Shown piece after piece: positions 25,394 to 40,793 of a stretch of 64,000 bases of DNA. A program made the position numbers and the translations under genes. This DNA is from Monilinia fructicola (taxonomy: Eukaryota; Ascomycota; Leotiomycetes; Helotiales; Sclerotiniaceae): positions 62,001 through 126,000 of the forward strand of contig VICG01000013.1 in assembly GCA_008692225.1 (NCBI GenBank), in the 5' to 3' direction. The notes beneath the pieces are model-generated. The model ran no database searches, was not told the origin of the DNA, and worked only from the letters and a program-made list of their open reading frames with translations. How positions within the stretch are numbered: the first letter of the stretch is position 1; the number at the start of each line of letters is the position of its first letter.

Positions 25394-25864
25394 TACATAC
25401 ATACATACATACATACATACATACATACAGATACCAACCGACCGACTAACATGTATACTCCGTCCATACATACAAACATACATACATACATACATACATA
25501 CAGACAGCGTCACACACCAACAATTCCAACCCCCTCACCTCATCTCATCTCATGTCATCTCATCTCAGCCTCAATCTCCATCTCCATCTCAGCTCCTCCA
25601 CCTCTCCCTCTCCCTCTCCAGTCGATCCCTCCAAAGTTCAAGCTTAGGTGCATGCATGCATGCATGCATGATATACTTACTGTTGGTTGGGACGAAAGCA
25701 GTAGTGATGTTATCGTATGGCTTCATGCATGATGATTGGGTGGGTTTGTGTTTTGTCTGTTTGGTTGGTTTTTCAATGCACGATACGAGGTGAGGTGGAA
25801 TTAAAGCTGTGAAGGGAGATACTCTCTGCTCTGTGCGGACTCGAGGGGAATGGAGAGGAAGAGG

Positions 25865-25899
<35 letters not shown>

Positions 25900-25908
25900 C
25901 GTAAGTAT
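25394..25908. repeat. Cluster of tetranucleotide microsatellites
   Basis: (ATAC)n at about 25394-25429 and 25477-25501, (GCAT)n at 25650-25670, and (GTAA)n at 25865-25908, separated by unique sequence. Two TACCTAGGTA palindromes (25346-25355, 25386-25395) flank the first array. Confidence 0.9.
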
Positions 25909-26999
25909 ATTGGTGGAAGATCTTTCATTGTATTTCTGCGGCGTGGTTAGTTGGTTCGTTGGCGGGTGTGCTTGCTTTTGGGGTGGTTGGTTCGGCTGGA
26001 GATTCTACTCGAGTACAGAGTATAGTTCTATGGCAGATGCTAAGGTTCTGCTTGGTTGATTGGAGGGATGGTGGTGATATATTTATTTGTTGTAGCTGGG
26101 GATTGGGGTTAAGGAGTAGATAGGTATGAGGTATTGAAGGATATACGTCTACGTATACAGTAATTATATCATTTTAACATTCGTCATCGCGTATCTTCCT
26201 TCGACAAGCAAGGAGACGCGGGATCCTCAGAATGCGTATAGATCCGTATACAGTTCGAATATCCATCTACGAAACATATAGACGTACCTAATATTCATCT
26301 ATCAATCATCATCACCGTTTTCCGCCTTTATTTCAGAATGCGTATACTCCGTATAGACTACTATTTGTATATCTATCAAATACTCGTGGGGCCATAGATA
26401 TTAAAGATATTAAAACATTACAACTAATCTAGCCAAACCATATACAGTACTCCGTACATACAGTACTTCGTATGATAAGTGATATAATTACGCGAGTAGA
26501 AAGATAGAATTACTTAATAAACCCCCTTTCATCCTATTATATACAACTAAAACTAACCCTCTCGGATTATAATCATGGCAGCCATTTTACTCATCGACTA
26601 CTGGAATCATACACAGTACATATTCGCGTATACAAAGTCCATACGTATTCATGGATAGACCAATACATATACGGAGTACAGTATACGAAGAACTTGCATA
26701 CATCCATGGATACATACAGAGTGCATACAGTACATGCATACATTATATACACTACAGTGACTGCTTAGTACACATATCGTAAGATTACTCTATAGTATAT
26801 ACGTACATATGAAGATACCCGACATACGTACGTCCATCCATCCATCCATGAAACACACCAGATACACCCAGCCAGCCAGCCAGCCAGCCAACCCCGCCCA
26901 CCAATCAATCAATCCATAATAATCTTATAATCCTTTTACCCCTTTATCCCTTTATCCCTCCCCTTTCACCTACTATCTAGTATCTACCTACCATCTTCA

Positions 27000-27120
27000 G
27001 CTGCAATCTCCATCTCCCATCTCCCATCTCCTATCTTCCATTTTCCATCTCCCATCTTCCATCTTCCATCTCCCATCTCCCATCTTCCATCTCCCATCTC
27101 CCATCTTCCATCTCCTATCA
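27000..27120. repeat. CCATCTCC / CCATCTTCC minisatellite
   Basis: About 15 imperfect tandem copies of a 7-8 bp unit (CATCTCC or CATCTTC), encoding GDGRWEM-type repeats on the minus strand. Not a gene. Confidence 0.85.
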
Positions 27121-27838
27121 ACATCCCCAAACCCAACGAAAACATACGGAGTAAACTAATCAATCCCAAGGCCATCCCAAATCGCCAACCATCCCATTCC
27201 GCACCTCTAAAAAAAAGCATCCCTCGGGAAAAGCATCATGTGACTTTTGAGCTGCTGCACGAATCACACAACTATCTAGTAACCGTCCCGGGCGGAGCAG
27301 CACCTCGAGGACTGGGTAGGAGGTAGGTAGGTAGGTATTGCAAAGTCCTTCACTGCATAGATTACGTCGAGAAGAATAACCACAATGAGGCGTTACCAAT
27401 ATAGATGTGTTCATCAGAAGTACTTGGTAAGTACGTATGGGTAGGTAACTTCAACGCACCAAACTAACGCCAGCAGAACGAGCTCAGGATCTGTTCAGAG
27501 ATGAGTGTAACAGTAGAATCATCATCATATTATACCCGAGTATTGATTCTACTCCGTAAGGGTTGTTTGATATTTAAGGTGGTGGTAGATAGATAGATAG
27601 ATAAATAGATAGATAAATGTATTTACTTACTTGATATATATTTGTTACTTACTCCTTCATCTATTATCTATCTATTTACATACCTAGTAAACTCACCACT
27701 CACCCACCACAAAACACAGAATATCCCTCTTACAACCCAACTATCTATAAGAATTTGTAGAAACTTACCACAAGGTTACAAAATTCATGTCCATCTTCCT
27801 TTCCTTTTTGTAAGGTTACTCTTGAGATTCGATATGAT

Positions 27839-27842
<4 letters not shown>

Positions 27843-27877
<35 letters not shown>
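27843..27877. repeat. (GA)n microsatellite
   Basis: A perfect GA dinucleotide run of about 35 bases within an open frame (27642-28115) that has no other support. Confidence 0.9.
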
Positions 27878-27879
<2 letters not shown>

Positions 27880-28769
27880 CCTTCCCGTATCCTTGGAGAA
27901 TCAATCTCTTCAAGATTAAAGATTCCACTCCTCCTCTACGAGAACTACCTAGGAATATCCAAATCGACCCTCGACACTCTCTAGAATCTACCCCTCGCCC
28001 CCCGCCACCCTACATTCTCCCACGATACACACACTCTCTCTCTTCAGAATCTCTATTGCATAGCGTGCATAGCGTGCATAGCAATGGGCCATCTTTCTCT
28101 TCCGTGGGACAATAGGGAGTCGCTTTTTCTTTTTCGTTTCTTTTTCTTTTGATGGGGAAGGAAAGTGGAAAGTTGGGGGCGATTTCCAAGGTTACGTACT
28201 GTCTGTACTGTTCTGCGTTGTGCGGTTGTGATGGCGATGGTGATTACCATGAGGTGAGGGATTCTGTCATCTTATCTTGATGTGGAGTATTGAGTGATAA
28301 GTGATGAGTGATGAGTAAATACTATTTGATGCATGATGAATAATGAAAAATGAATAGATAATTATAAGAAAGAGTTAGTTGGTTGCTTAGGTTACTTATT
28401 ATTAGTTACTTACATGATTACCATCAACAAGAAAACCCTCCCTAGTATGTAATCCGTTAGTACCTACTTACCTACCTACCTACTACCTACTTACCAATTC
28501 TATCACCAAATGAGAAAGCAACCAAGGCGCTAAACGTCTACGCGCGTAGTGTTGATTTATTTGATTTATTTGATTCAATTTCAACTAAAGAAATGAAATC
28601 AAAAGTCGACTGGGACGAAGCGCAGCAGGAGCTCACATGAAACCATACCATCCATGCCGGTTTCCGATTCGGTATCGTGGGTGCGTGGGGTGTTTGTGTT
28701 TGTTCTGTGGTTGGTGGTGGTTGGTGGAGTCGGGGGGTATGGAGGTTGTGGATGGGGGTGTGTGGGGTG

Positions 28770-28990
28770 GGGTGAGATGGGATGGGATGGGATGGGATTG
28801 GTGTTCTATGCTGTGATGTGATGTGCTGTGCTGTGCTGTGCTTTGTTTGGTGTGGGGTGAGGAGTTGGGAGGGAGAAGTGATGGGGGAGGGGGAGGCAGA
28901 GGAGAGAAGGAGAGAAGGAGAGGAGGAGAGGAGAGGAGAGGAGGAGAGGAGAGGAGAGGAGGAGAGGAGAGTAGAGGAGAGGATGGAAAA
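28770..28990. repeat. G-rich tandem repeats (GGGAT, GTGCT and GGAGA units)
   Basis: GGGAT repeats (28775-28798), TGTGCTGTGC (28815-28840), then a long purine tract of GGAGA/GGAGAGGA units (28890-28985). All purines are on the plus strand in the last part. Confidence 0.8.
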
Positions 28991-30192
28991 TTGGGATATC
29001 CATGGCGATGATGATCATGATCATGACGATGTATATAGTTATCGTTCTGATTCCTCTGATATTGGCTTTAGGTAGATATGCATTTCTACATTCTACTGTA
29101 TATCTATATGCATAAATATGCATAGATCTTCTATATAGACAGATCCTATAAGATGGCCATCTCCATCTCCATCTCCATCTCCCTCTTCATCCTTAATATC
29201 TTTGTCTTCCTCATATTCTTCCTCATATCAATCAATCATATATCATCATCTACAATCAATCATCTAGTAAAATAACCTCCCCCAAACACCATAAACCACC
29301 CCCTCTATCCCACCCCAACTCCCTCCAACGCCAAAATTCCACGACGCATGAGATGGCGAGAGAGACACCATCCCATCCCATCCCAATACACATACGCCGA
29401 CGCCCTATATAAGAAATGGATGAAGAGTACCGAAGCCCTATTCCCATGCCAAATCCAAATCACAGTCACAGCATCAACCTACCCACACATTCATCCTCCG
29501 AAACCCATCTCAGCATCAACACCAACACTAACACCAACGCCAGAAATTGACATCCTTCAACGAGATGGAAAGCTTGATAAAATCACGATGCTTTTTCCAT
29601 CTACTTGTCGTTATTGTGGCTTGATACTAGGATCTCCAGTATCTGTATGAGTGGGTGATGGAAAAGAGAGGAGCTTGAATCCGAAGAATGATTGGGATGA
29701 GAGGAGATGCGAAGTTGGGTGGAGATGGGGGTTTTTGTTGGTGTGGTGTTGGAGGTGCTCGTTGAGGCTAATTGTGATTTTGCTTGTTCTCTTTGAAAGG
29801 CGAGGGATGATTGGGATGAGAGGTATAAGCCGGGCTGTTACCGGTGATAAATGGTATCGGGTTGGGAGTAAGGTTGAGAGTGGTCCTTGAAGCAAGAATA
29901 AGATGGATCTTGAGGGTGTTTGGTTGTTGAGGTTTCGTGTTGAGGGTAATGATGGTCTTGAATGTTGCTTCAAAGCTTTTGAGACGATAGAAGATTGTGG
30001 TGCGGGTTGGCGATGTGGAATGATGAGGTGGGAATTTTTTGATGCATATAAAGTCGTTGTGTTGTCTTACTTCCACCAATCGAAGTCCTTCATGCTGCCA
30101 AGCCCAATCCCAAACCCATCCCTCATATCCGCAGATCTCATTGCCACGTCCAAATTACACAATGCCATTACAATCACATTCAAACCTCCCAA
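28991..30192. other. Gene-poor stretch before the transporter
   Basis: The + frame at 29348-29650 (100 codons, including CRYCG) and several overlapping frames on both strands around 29611-30079 have no consistent support. The 3' UTR of the transporter falls at the right end. Confidence 0.35.
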
Positions 30193-31470
30193 TCATTTCT
30201 CCCTCTTCTCCTCAACCTGCTTCGGCCACAAAACTTGCTTCAAGATCACCGCCCGAACATGCATCACAAAAACCCATAACCAAACCGCGACCAAGAGAAC
30301 CGTCATCACACTCCCCACCCAAAGTATTCCCTCACTCTTAAACGCCTTCCCAATATTGATGACGACAATCGTAAATCCCACATTGGGGAAGACAAACGCG
30401 TACCAAGACAAACCAAAACTCATCTCCTTCGCTCCCCTCAAGACCGAGAACAGCGCCACACAAAAAAACCAAAATGCCGTCGCCCACAAGAACACGGCCG
30501 CAGAAACCGTCACCAAGCGAAAGACGTCCGCGATGATCTCCGGGTGTGCCACGCCCGAGATGGTCGTGTATGCCGGGTAGATATTCGAAAAGTGCTCGCT
30601 CATGCCAAGGAGAGCGAGACCGGTGAAGCTCGGCGGGCCCACCGCGATGAACATGCCGGGACGGCCGTTGGGGTCCGGCAACCCATGGATCATCAGGCGA
30701 GCCATGTACGGACCATACATGAAGATGGCGACGAACATGCCCAGGCCCTGGAAGGTGATGCCGGCGACGAGGATCGGGAGGGCGTGTTCGGGGGTTTGCG
30801 CGCCCCCGATGACCGAGGCGAAGGTGCCGCTGAGCATGACGGGGAAGATGGGGAGGATCCAGCCGGGCGTCATGGTTTGGAGGGTTTGTTGCTTGGCGTT
30901 GAAGAGGTAGCTGTATTGGAAGACGGCGACGCAGAAGGTGATGGCGACGTATATCCAGAAGAGGACGCGGAGGGTCGCGGGGAGCCATGGGCCGCAGTGC
31001 GGACTGCCGTATTCGTGGATGTTGGCCAGGATGTTCAGGATGGAGAGCCAGAATGTGGCAAAGAAGAGTGATTCGGCGGGATCTTGTAAGGATGCTGAGA
31101 GTGTATGGGGGTTTAAGATAAATCGTGCTAACATGCCGGCGGATATGAGGATGAAGAGACATATGTCGAATAGGAAGACGATATCCCCGAGGATGGTCAA
31201 TCCATTGAATCGATGTGGTGTGTTGGCGATGAGAAGGGCGAGTCCTCCCGTGCTCATGGTGAGGGTATACCAGGCCCAAGTAAAATGCTGAACCCTCATC
31301 CAGAAAGTAATTTCCCCATGCTGGGCCATGTTCAACAATTCGTTCCCGGTACCGGGAATGTCGATAGCTTCGGTACTGGCTTTGAAAGCATGATCGATTT
31401 GCGATTCGAGGGCATTGGTAGAATAGGTTCGTGAGCTGTCACTGAGGCGATTGGGGCGTTGCGTCGACAT
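30193..31470 (-). CDS. Mae1/TDT-family C4-dicarboxylate (malate) transporter
   Basis: A single-exon ORF of 425 residues, ATG at 31470. After a hydrophilic N-terminus (about 55 residues) come roughly ten hydrophobic helices. Signature segments match the tellurite-resistance/dicarboxylate transporter family (SLAC1/TehA fold): QHFTWAWYTLTMSTGGLAL, PGWILPIFPVMLSG, RPGMFIAVGPPSFTGLALLG and FVFPNVGFTIVV, all closely parallel to S. pombe Mae1. The likely role is plasma-membrane uptake or export of malate or related dicarboxylates; a sulfite exporter of the same fold is less likely. The gene is intact and clearly more GC-rich than its surroundings (30500-31100). It lies about 6 kb from the metabolite cluster, and I see no reason to count it as part of it. 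Confidence 0.85.
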   Translation of the reverse strand: MSTQRPNRLSDSSRTYSTNALESQIDHAFKASTEAIDIPGTGNELLNMAQHGEITFWMRVQHFTWAWYTLTMSTGGLALLIANTPHRFNGLTILGDIVFLFDICLFILISAGMLARFILNPHTLSASLQDPAESLFFATFWLSILNILANIHEYGSPHCGPWLPATLRVLFWIYVAITFCVAVFQYSYLFNAKQQTLQTMTPGWILPIFPVMLSGTFASVIGGAQTPEHALPILVAGITFQGLGMFVAIFMYGPYMARLMIHGLPDPNGRPGMFIAVGPPSFTGLALLGMSEHFSNIYPAYTTISGVAHPEIIADVFRLVTVSAAVFLWATAFWFFCVALFSVLRGAKEMSFGLSWYAFVFPNVGFTIVVINIGKAFKSEGILWVGSVMTVLLVAVWLWVFVMHVRAVILKQVLWPKQVEEKREK

Positions 31471-34400
31471 ATTGAAGGTGGTGTGTCGTATATGCAGTGA
31501 GGATATGTATCGTATGGTGTGTCACAATGTGCGGTGGAGATGATAGGAAACCAATGGCCCCGAGAGTGAAAACGGATATATGGATATGATAGTGATAGTG
31601 ATAGAAGAGTCCAAACGACAATCTTCTCACCGTAACTTTCTTTTTCCAACGAGAAGCAAAGAGATGATAATTGGAAAGCGACAACTTGTCCTCACCTAGG
31701 CAGGTCTCCTTATGTATTTATTCCAATACGAACACAGTCGCGAGAGATCTTGAGCCATTATCACTCACCTCTACATGCCGTCTTCCGAATGAGACGAAAA
31801 AAATGAAAATACATAATGGCGCCGAGACTCTTCCGATACTAAAACCAAACCTGACTTGGGAGAGTTAACCGTGCATTTATGGATGATATTGATGATTAAG
31901 CCAGACATCCCAGGGGCATAATAGGTAAATCCTGGGTAGACATCACTCCACAGTACAGTATGAAGATATCAACATCTGTAAGGAATCTCACGAGTGTAAC
32001 GAATCTAGCGATGCCGCATGGTGCTAACGATACTGACCAACATACGGTACCTGAGCGGTTGAACATAATTCTCCGTGGGGATGGACGAGATCCAGGTTGG
32101 CGTCCATCTGCTTGGGTTGGAACGGCCCATAGAAAAGGCTTGGAAAACAAGTCAAGAGGCGAGTTAGTGGTCGCTGCAGGAGCGAAGAGAGTTTGATATG
32201 ATGTAATTGAGAGAGTAACTGATTAAGTGATGAAGCGATCAAGGGATGAAGGGATTAGCCGTTGATCTTCCCTGGGGACTGAATGAGTCCTATTGTACTT
32301 ACTGTACTTACTGCATTTACGGTACTGAATACTTTTCTCTAAGCGACGGCGACGACGACGATGTTGATGTTGCGTGAGGTCGATTCACAACTGTCCTCTA
32401 CTGCTCATCGTACCTAGTGTATGTATAATACCTGGGTAGAGGAAATGAATGGATTTGTGGATTTATTATACTTGTTATGTTTGGTATATTTATTATGTTT
32501 ATTATATTGATAATGTTTATTACATTTGTTATATTTGTTGGAGTGAGAGATTTATTAGATTTATTGGATTTATTATATTTGTTAGGTTTCTTAGATTTCC
32601 TATATTTATTATATTTATTATATTTATTATATATGATTGATTACATATGATGAATTACATATGATTAATTATATATTATATTTGTTAGGTTTCTTAGATC
32701 TCCTGTATTTAGTATATTTAGGATGTTTACTATTTTACCCGACTCGCGTAAATTCAATAAACGTAATAAATATCATAAATCCGATAAATACTCCGAATCC
32801 GTAACATAAATCCTACCCGTGGACATTTGGGTAAATCTGTAATCTCATCCATTCCTCTCATCCATCCATCTCATCCATCCAATCCATCCATCCAATCCAT
32901 CCATCCAATCCATCCATCCGGAATACTCCTATTATGCTTCCGTACAAAGTGCATAACTCGATCCATCCCCCGTCATAAATGTACTGCAGCGTTGTCAACT
33001 TGTCATCCATTTGCATATCATATCCGCACATATCCGATCCGACCATTTCCCCTTAAAAAGTGCAAGTGACAACTTGGAAGTCCCTCCACTCATTGACACT
33101 GACTGGTGCTCCGTCCCCCACAAAAGTAAACAACCAACCAACGCACCCAAGCCTCAATTTTTTCATTTTTTTTTCAACATACGTACTCCTCCTATCTTCT
33201 AACCCATGATGTTACCCATCCAATCCATCCCATCGCATTCTCATCCCTCGCCTCATTGTGACGGTACAGGACAAGACGGTACAGTACAATGCAGTAACAC
33301 CAAACCAAACATGCGTGCGTCCTCTTCCCCAGCTCCACACGCATCTCCAATAGTAATTTCCCGCCCTACTCCGCCTCCGTCGGTTTCACTGTGCTGTTCC
33401 CCCGCTTGCTTTCTTATTCGAATCCGCATACAATGGACCGTGGAAGCATGGAAGAACATCTGCCAATCCTACCTAGTACCTACCTACCCTCCCTCCCTCC
33501 CCCTCCCTCGCCGTCCCATGGGCCATGATTCTGCCATAAAACAAAATCGTATCATCTAATGATCTTGCAAGAATGGGTCTCCACCTCGGTCAATTGCATT
33601 GTCCCAGGACATGATCTTATGACTTTCGCTGTTCAGCGCCGCTGAACGGAGACAAGCGGAGATGGTGGAGATGTTGAGTGGAAGAGGGTCCAGGAGATAG
33701 GGGCTGCTGGTAGTAGTACGTACAGTACAGGTCAGTAATACAGTACGGTAATAGCTGGTAGCTGGTCGCTGGTCATTGGTCACTGGTCACTGGTCACTGA
33801 TGGGCAATTGGACGATGGTCTAAAGCATACTGTACAGTACGGAGCAGTTGAGGATCGAAGTAAAATCTATACTCCCCAGTACAAATCCCGGATCGAACAC
33901 CAATATTCATTAAACCATGTAGACGTCCAAGTTTATCTAAAGCTAATCAATAAGATTTCCAATGAAAAATTACCAAGAGTCATCGTAGCAGTGCAGTACT
34001 GTACGTACTAGCACATACTCCGTACCTCCATCTCCCATGAGATGTAGGGATCAGAAAAAGCTTGATTCGATCTTTCTTGGTTACATTGTACTCCGTATAT
34101 ATTGTGGAATCCAGAAAATTTGGTTACAAAGCCCAAAAGATTCATGGTAACTTGCAAGACGGGATGCGTGAACAAATGGCATCAGCGTCACCCAATAATT
34201 ACCAATTTAACATACTTTACCATCTTCCATAATCCCATTGGGAAACTGAACAAATGTACCTTTTGTGAAAGGAAGAGGCGGCAAAAATTCGCTGCGGGTT
34301 CTTGCTTGACTAAGAGTGGAGTTGTGAGTATGCCATCTGCCATCAGGAAGACGGACGGTGCGGGCTACGCAATGCGATTGGCACGACCTTTGGCACGTAG

Positions 34401-35589
34401 CGTCTACTCTCTGTCGATTTTCCGGAAAGACTTAGCCAGCCATGAGGTTCTGGAAGAGGTACATGCCAAAGTTGGCATACCGACTCCATTTTATATGTTA
34501 CTGCAATGGGAAGTATCACGAGCTTCGCCAAACACATGGTTTTGACATTATACCACTCTCCATCAAAGTCATGAGATATTCCCCAACCTAGCACCACACA
34601 CTCTCATTCCGTTCCATCCATCTCCCTTTCTCCTTCCGCCAGACTTCCGCTGTCTGTCATAAGCGTCACATGACCAAGAGATCTAAGGCTCTCGGGGCTC
34701 AGATCGCCATCATAAATAGGGAGAAGCTAGTAGCTTTCAATTCATACACTCTCTCACTCTACTTGTACATAGAATCAGGCTCAGTTGACGCCTTACTATA
34801 ACACCTACAATCTCAAGTACAACAGTTCAATCATCCTCCTAATTACTCGAATAGCGCTGGAATGATTGATCGATTGTGAATTTTCACGCGAGAGCCCTAA
34901 TTACGAGCTCCATGCTTGCAAAAGAAACCCCGACATCCAATCGCGATGTGAGCCGGAAAATCCGCGCGACCCTCGGCTATCGAACTGGGAAACCCTTCCA
35001 CCGTTGTATCTCTAGCGTTTCCATTTTCAAAATTGATCTTCAAGTAAAGGATGAATGAGAAGGAGCTTAAATTTTCGACGTGCGGGCAAGTTTCATGAGC
35101 GTTTTGTATTGATTGGGGAACCGAGATGGGATGTATTCGTATTAGCTTCCAAGCTGTCATTCTGGACGCGAAAACAGATTAGTAATATGAGGGAAAAGGA
35201 CTCACAATGACGATATCAGGAATGATAGATAGAAAGATGCAAGTTCTGGACAATGATGATAGGCTGCAGCGCCTAAAGCAGTCTTCGCACGTTCTTCATT
35301 ACCTAGAAGAGAAATACAGAGAAAGCTTAAGGGTGAGAGGAAACAGTCCCGGACTGACCGGATGCATCACCTCTCTTGGCTTCAACAAATGGTTCGCAAG
35401 GGTCAATATTCTCTTTGTTGCCAACTCCTGAACATATACACCATATCTGCATCATCATCACCCGATTGCTCCAGCAGATCTACATTCGTGCCCTAAGATG
35501 TTTAAGGTATCCGGAGAGATGGAAAGGTTCATGCATATGTAAGGATTTGTGATGAATAGATAGCAAGATTGCTTCTCGAACTTACTCAC
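31471..35589. other. Long gene-free stretch with simple repeats
   Basis: Includes the transporter promoter (31471-31700). AT-rich TTATATT tracts lie at 32440-32830, ATCC repeats at 32865-32922, and GGTCACTGGTCACTGGTC repeats near 33760-33800. The + frame at 34102-34545 (147 codons) begins at TTG, and the overlapping minus frame 34343-34597 begins at GTG; neither is convincing. Three TACTCCGTA-type words or near-copies fall at 33836-34097. Confidence 0.45.
32440..32830. repeat. AT-rich imperfect TTTATTATA repeats
   Basis: Degenerate TTATATTTATTATATT and TTAGGTTTCTTAGAT units repeat on the plus strand. Some words recur (TTTGTTAGGTTTCTTAGAT at about 32578 and 32669). No gene. Confidence 0.7.
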
Positions 35590-35865
35590 TTCTCCCTGGC
35601 TACATGAAATTGCTGCTTGGCTTTCAAAGCAGTCCTTGATTGGTATGATGGGAAAAAGGCAGAGATGTGCGGCATACGTAGAGTTAATCGACCGAGCTAA
35701 TTTGTTGAATCGACTCAAAGCAGCATCTGAAAGTACGCCATGGCGCGTGGTAGAAGACGGGGATTTGGGATCGACCCATTCACGACTGTGGGGAGGATAT
35801 TGAGTTCTCGAAGACGTCGAGAGTTTTTCTTTGATTGCACATGGGGATAGAAGAGTAGTTCCCAT
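35590..35865 (-). CDS. Possible first exon of a small unknown gene
   Basis: 92 codons from an ATG (35865) to a GTGAGTAAG donor (35589), with protein-like composition (CAIKEKLSTSSRTQYPPHSR, LSRFNKLARSINSTYAAHL). Minus-strand sequence downstream at about 35320-35432 stays open after a TTCAG acceptor and could be a second exon. Two frames are open there and I could not choose between them. No family recognised. Confidence 0.3.
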
Positions 35866-37430
35866 ACCACTGTATGGCTATTCTGGGGAGATTCCCCGCA
35901 ACTGAAGACGGCGTATCTAAGGGTTGTCCACTACAGCCTGGTTCAGGTACCGAGTTTAGTTAGAGTTTTGAGCAGACACCGGAGAGGCCGGATCAGTAAG
36001 CCATGAGCGTTAATGGTATGTGTCAAGCAAAGTCTATTCTCTCACTTACTTCTGCAGAAATGTGCTGATCAACCACATGCGGATCTGCAATCGATGACCT
36101 CCCTCTGATTGTCCACCTGAGCATTCACTGGAATAGATGCAAAGTCATGATCTAGAACTTCATCCAAAATGTAAGTTCTTTGCTAGGTTCCACTCATGAA
36201 CTGATATCATGAGGATTACTTTGGGTCAGTATATCGCAATCTTCATCGGGGTTTGGCATGTGAGTATTCGACGCGTTAGAACCATCAGTGTCAACACCCT
36301 CAAACCATAAGCTGTGGGGAAGCTTTAACTTTGAACGGTAGACCAAATTCTGGAAGGAGTAAATGTGCCGTAGTTGATCGTAGTTAAAGTTGTGCCTGTA
36401 TTCTTCGTTTCTTGGTTCTCAAGGCAGCTACGGCACCAAAGCAAAGGGCGATTGGTCAGAGTAACCTTGTCGAGGTCGATTGGAAGTATCAGCTTCCAGT
36501 CAGGAGCTTAGATTAACCCCAACTCCAACTCCAACTTCTGGAGTAGAATTCAAGACAAGGATGCGAGTACGAGATTGAGGATTCCAGACTTGAAAAGGTT
36601 GATGGTAGAAAAGAGTATAGGGGGACGATCGCAAAAGCTCCAAGGAACCACTTGTATTGCATGAGTCGTTGAGACATCCCATATTGGCTTTATGAATTCC
36701 CGCTCTCGGTGGACGAGCATCGATAAAGTCCGGACTTTGCTAACCCATCTTACGGAAATTGTATGGGATCAAAATGGATCAAAAGCTCTGAGATTATTAA
36801 TTCTTCATCGATTCAGCCACTTCCTGCGATTTCACTTCTTTCAAAGATTTGAGAGTGCCATCGACGGAAGAAGAGGGAATCCTCAACTTGGTAGATAAAT
36901 CCATATAACTCAAAGCTTTGCTGGAAGAATATTGAAGATATAAACGATCCAGATGTTGAGACGATGAGCTTGTTGATTGGAAGAAGGTGGATCTCCGAAA
37001 GCCAAGCATTTCTATCCGAGTTAGCGCGTATTAGTCACTTTACCCCGGCGGTTCCGGTAATGTGGCACCCCTTGCACTTCTAATTACCTTTTCCCTCTTT
37101 GAACGCGACAACACGAAGGCATTCCAACTTCCATGCAGCGAGGAATACATTTGGCTAAGATGGTAGGTGTTCGATTATGAAATCAAAAGCGTAAAGGTCT
37201 CTGGAACACTCAAGATAGGGGCTTGGATTTTAAATTTGACAAGTGGAGATCTTGATCTCTCCTATAACCTTCATGATTGATTTACTAATCTATAGGATTA
37301 TGAAAGACAGTAAATTCCATATCCAACTCTGTGTACAACGACACCGAGCTCCGCAACAAGTATGGCCAATATGTTCTGGTACTTCCGAAAATTCCTTCTC
37401 AGAAGAATGCAGGACGCTTCCCATAGGCAA
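35866..37430. other. Left border region of the cluster
   Basis: No gene I can support. Short frames (36692-36898 plus, 36797-37009 minus, 36500-36682 minus) overlap each other and lack motifs. The halogenase 3' UTR lies at the right end. Confidence 0.4.

Positions 37431-40793
<3,363 letters not shown>

Larger units (their letters stand above)
24748..27641. other. Gene-free microsatellite region
   Basis: Contains the tetranucleotide arrays at 25394-25908 and the minisatellite at 27000-27120, plus six of the nine TACTCCGTA words described under findings. All open frames here consist of repeat translations (for example YVCMYVCM). No gene seen. Confidence 0.6.

Noticed and set aside
24967..25491. 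174-codon minus-strand ORF starting MYVCMFVCM
   Set aside because: Translation of ATAC/CATA microsatellites.
27642..28115. 157-codon plus-strand ORF
   Set aside because: Contains a GA microsatellite and random-looking flanks.
30338..31279. 313-codon second minus-strand frame and 175-codon plus-strand frame over the transporter
   Set aside because: High GC content removes stops from other frames; the Mae1-like frame has clear family similarity, these do not.
34102..34597. Overlapping open frames on both strands (147 and 84 codons)
   Set aside because: Start at TTG and GTG respectively, overlap each other, and carry no family motif.
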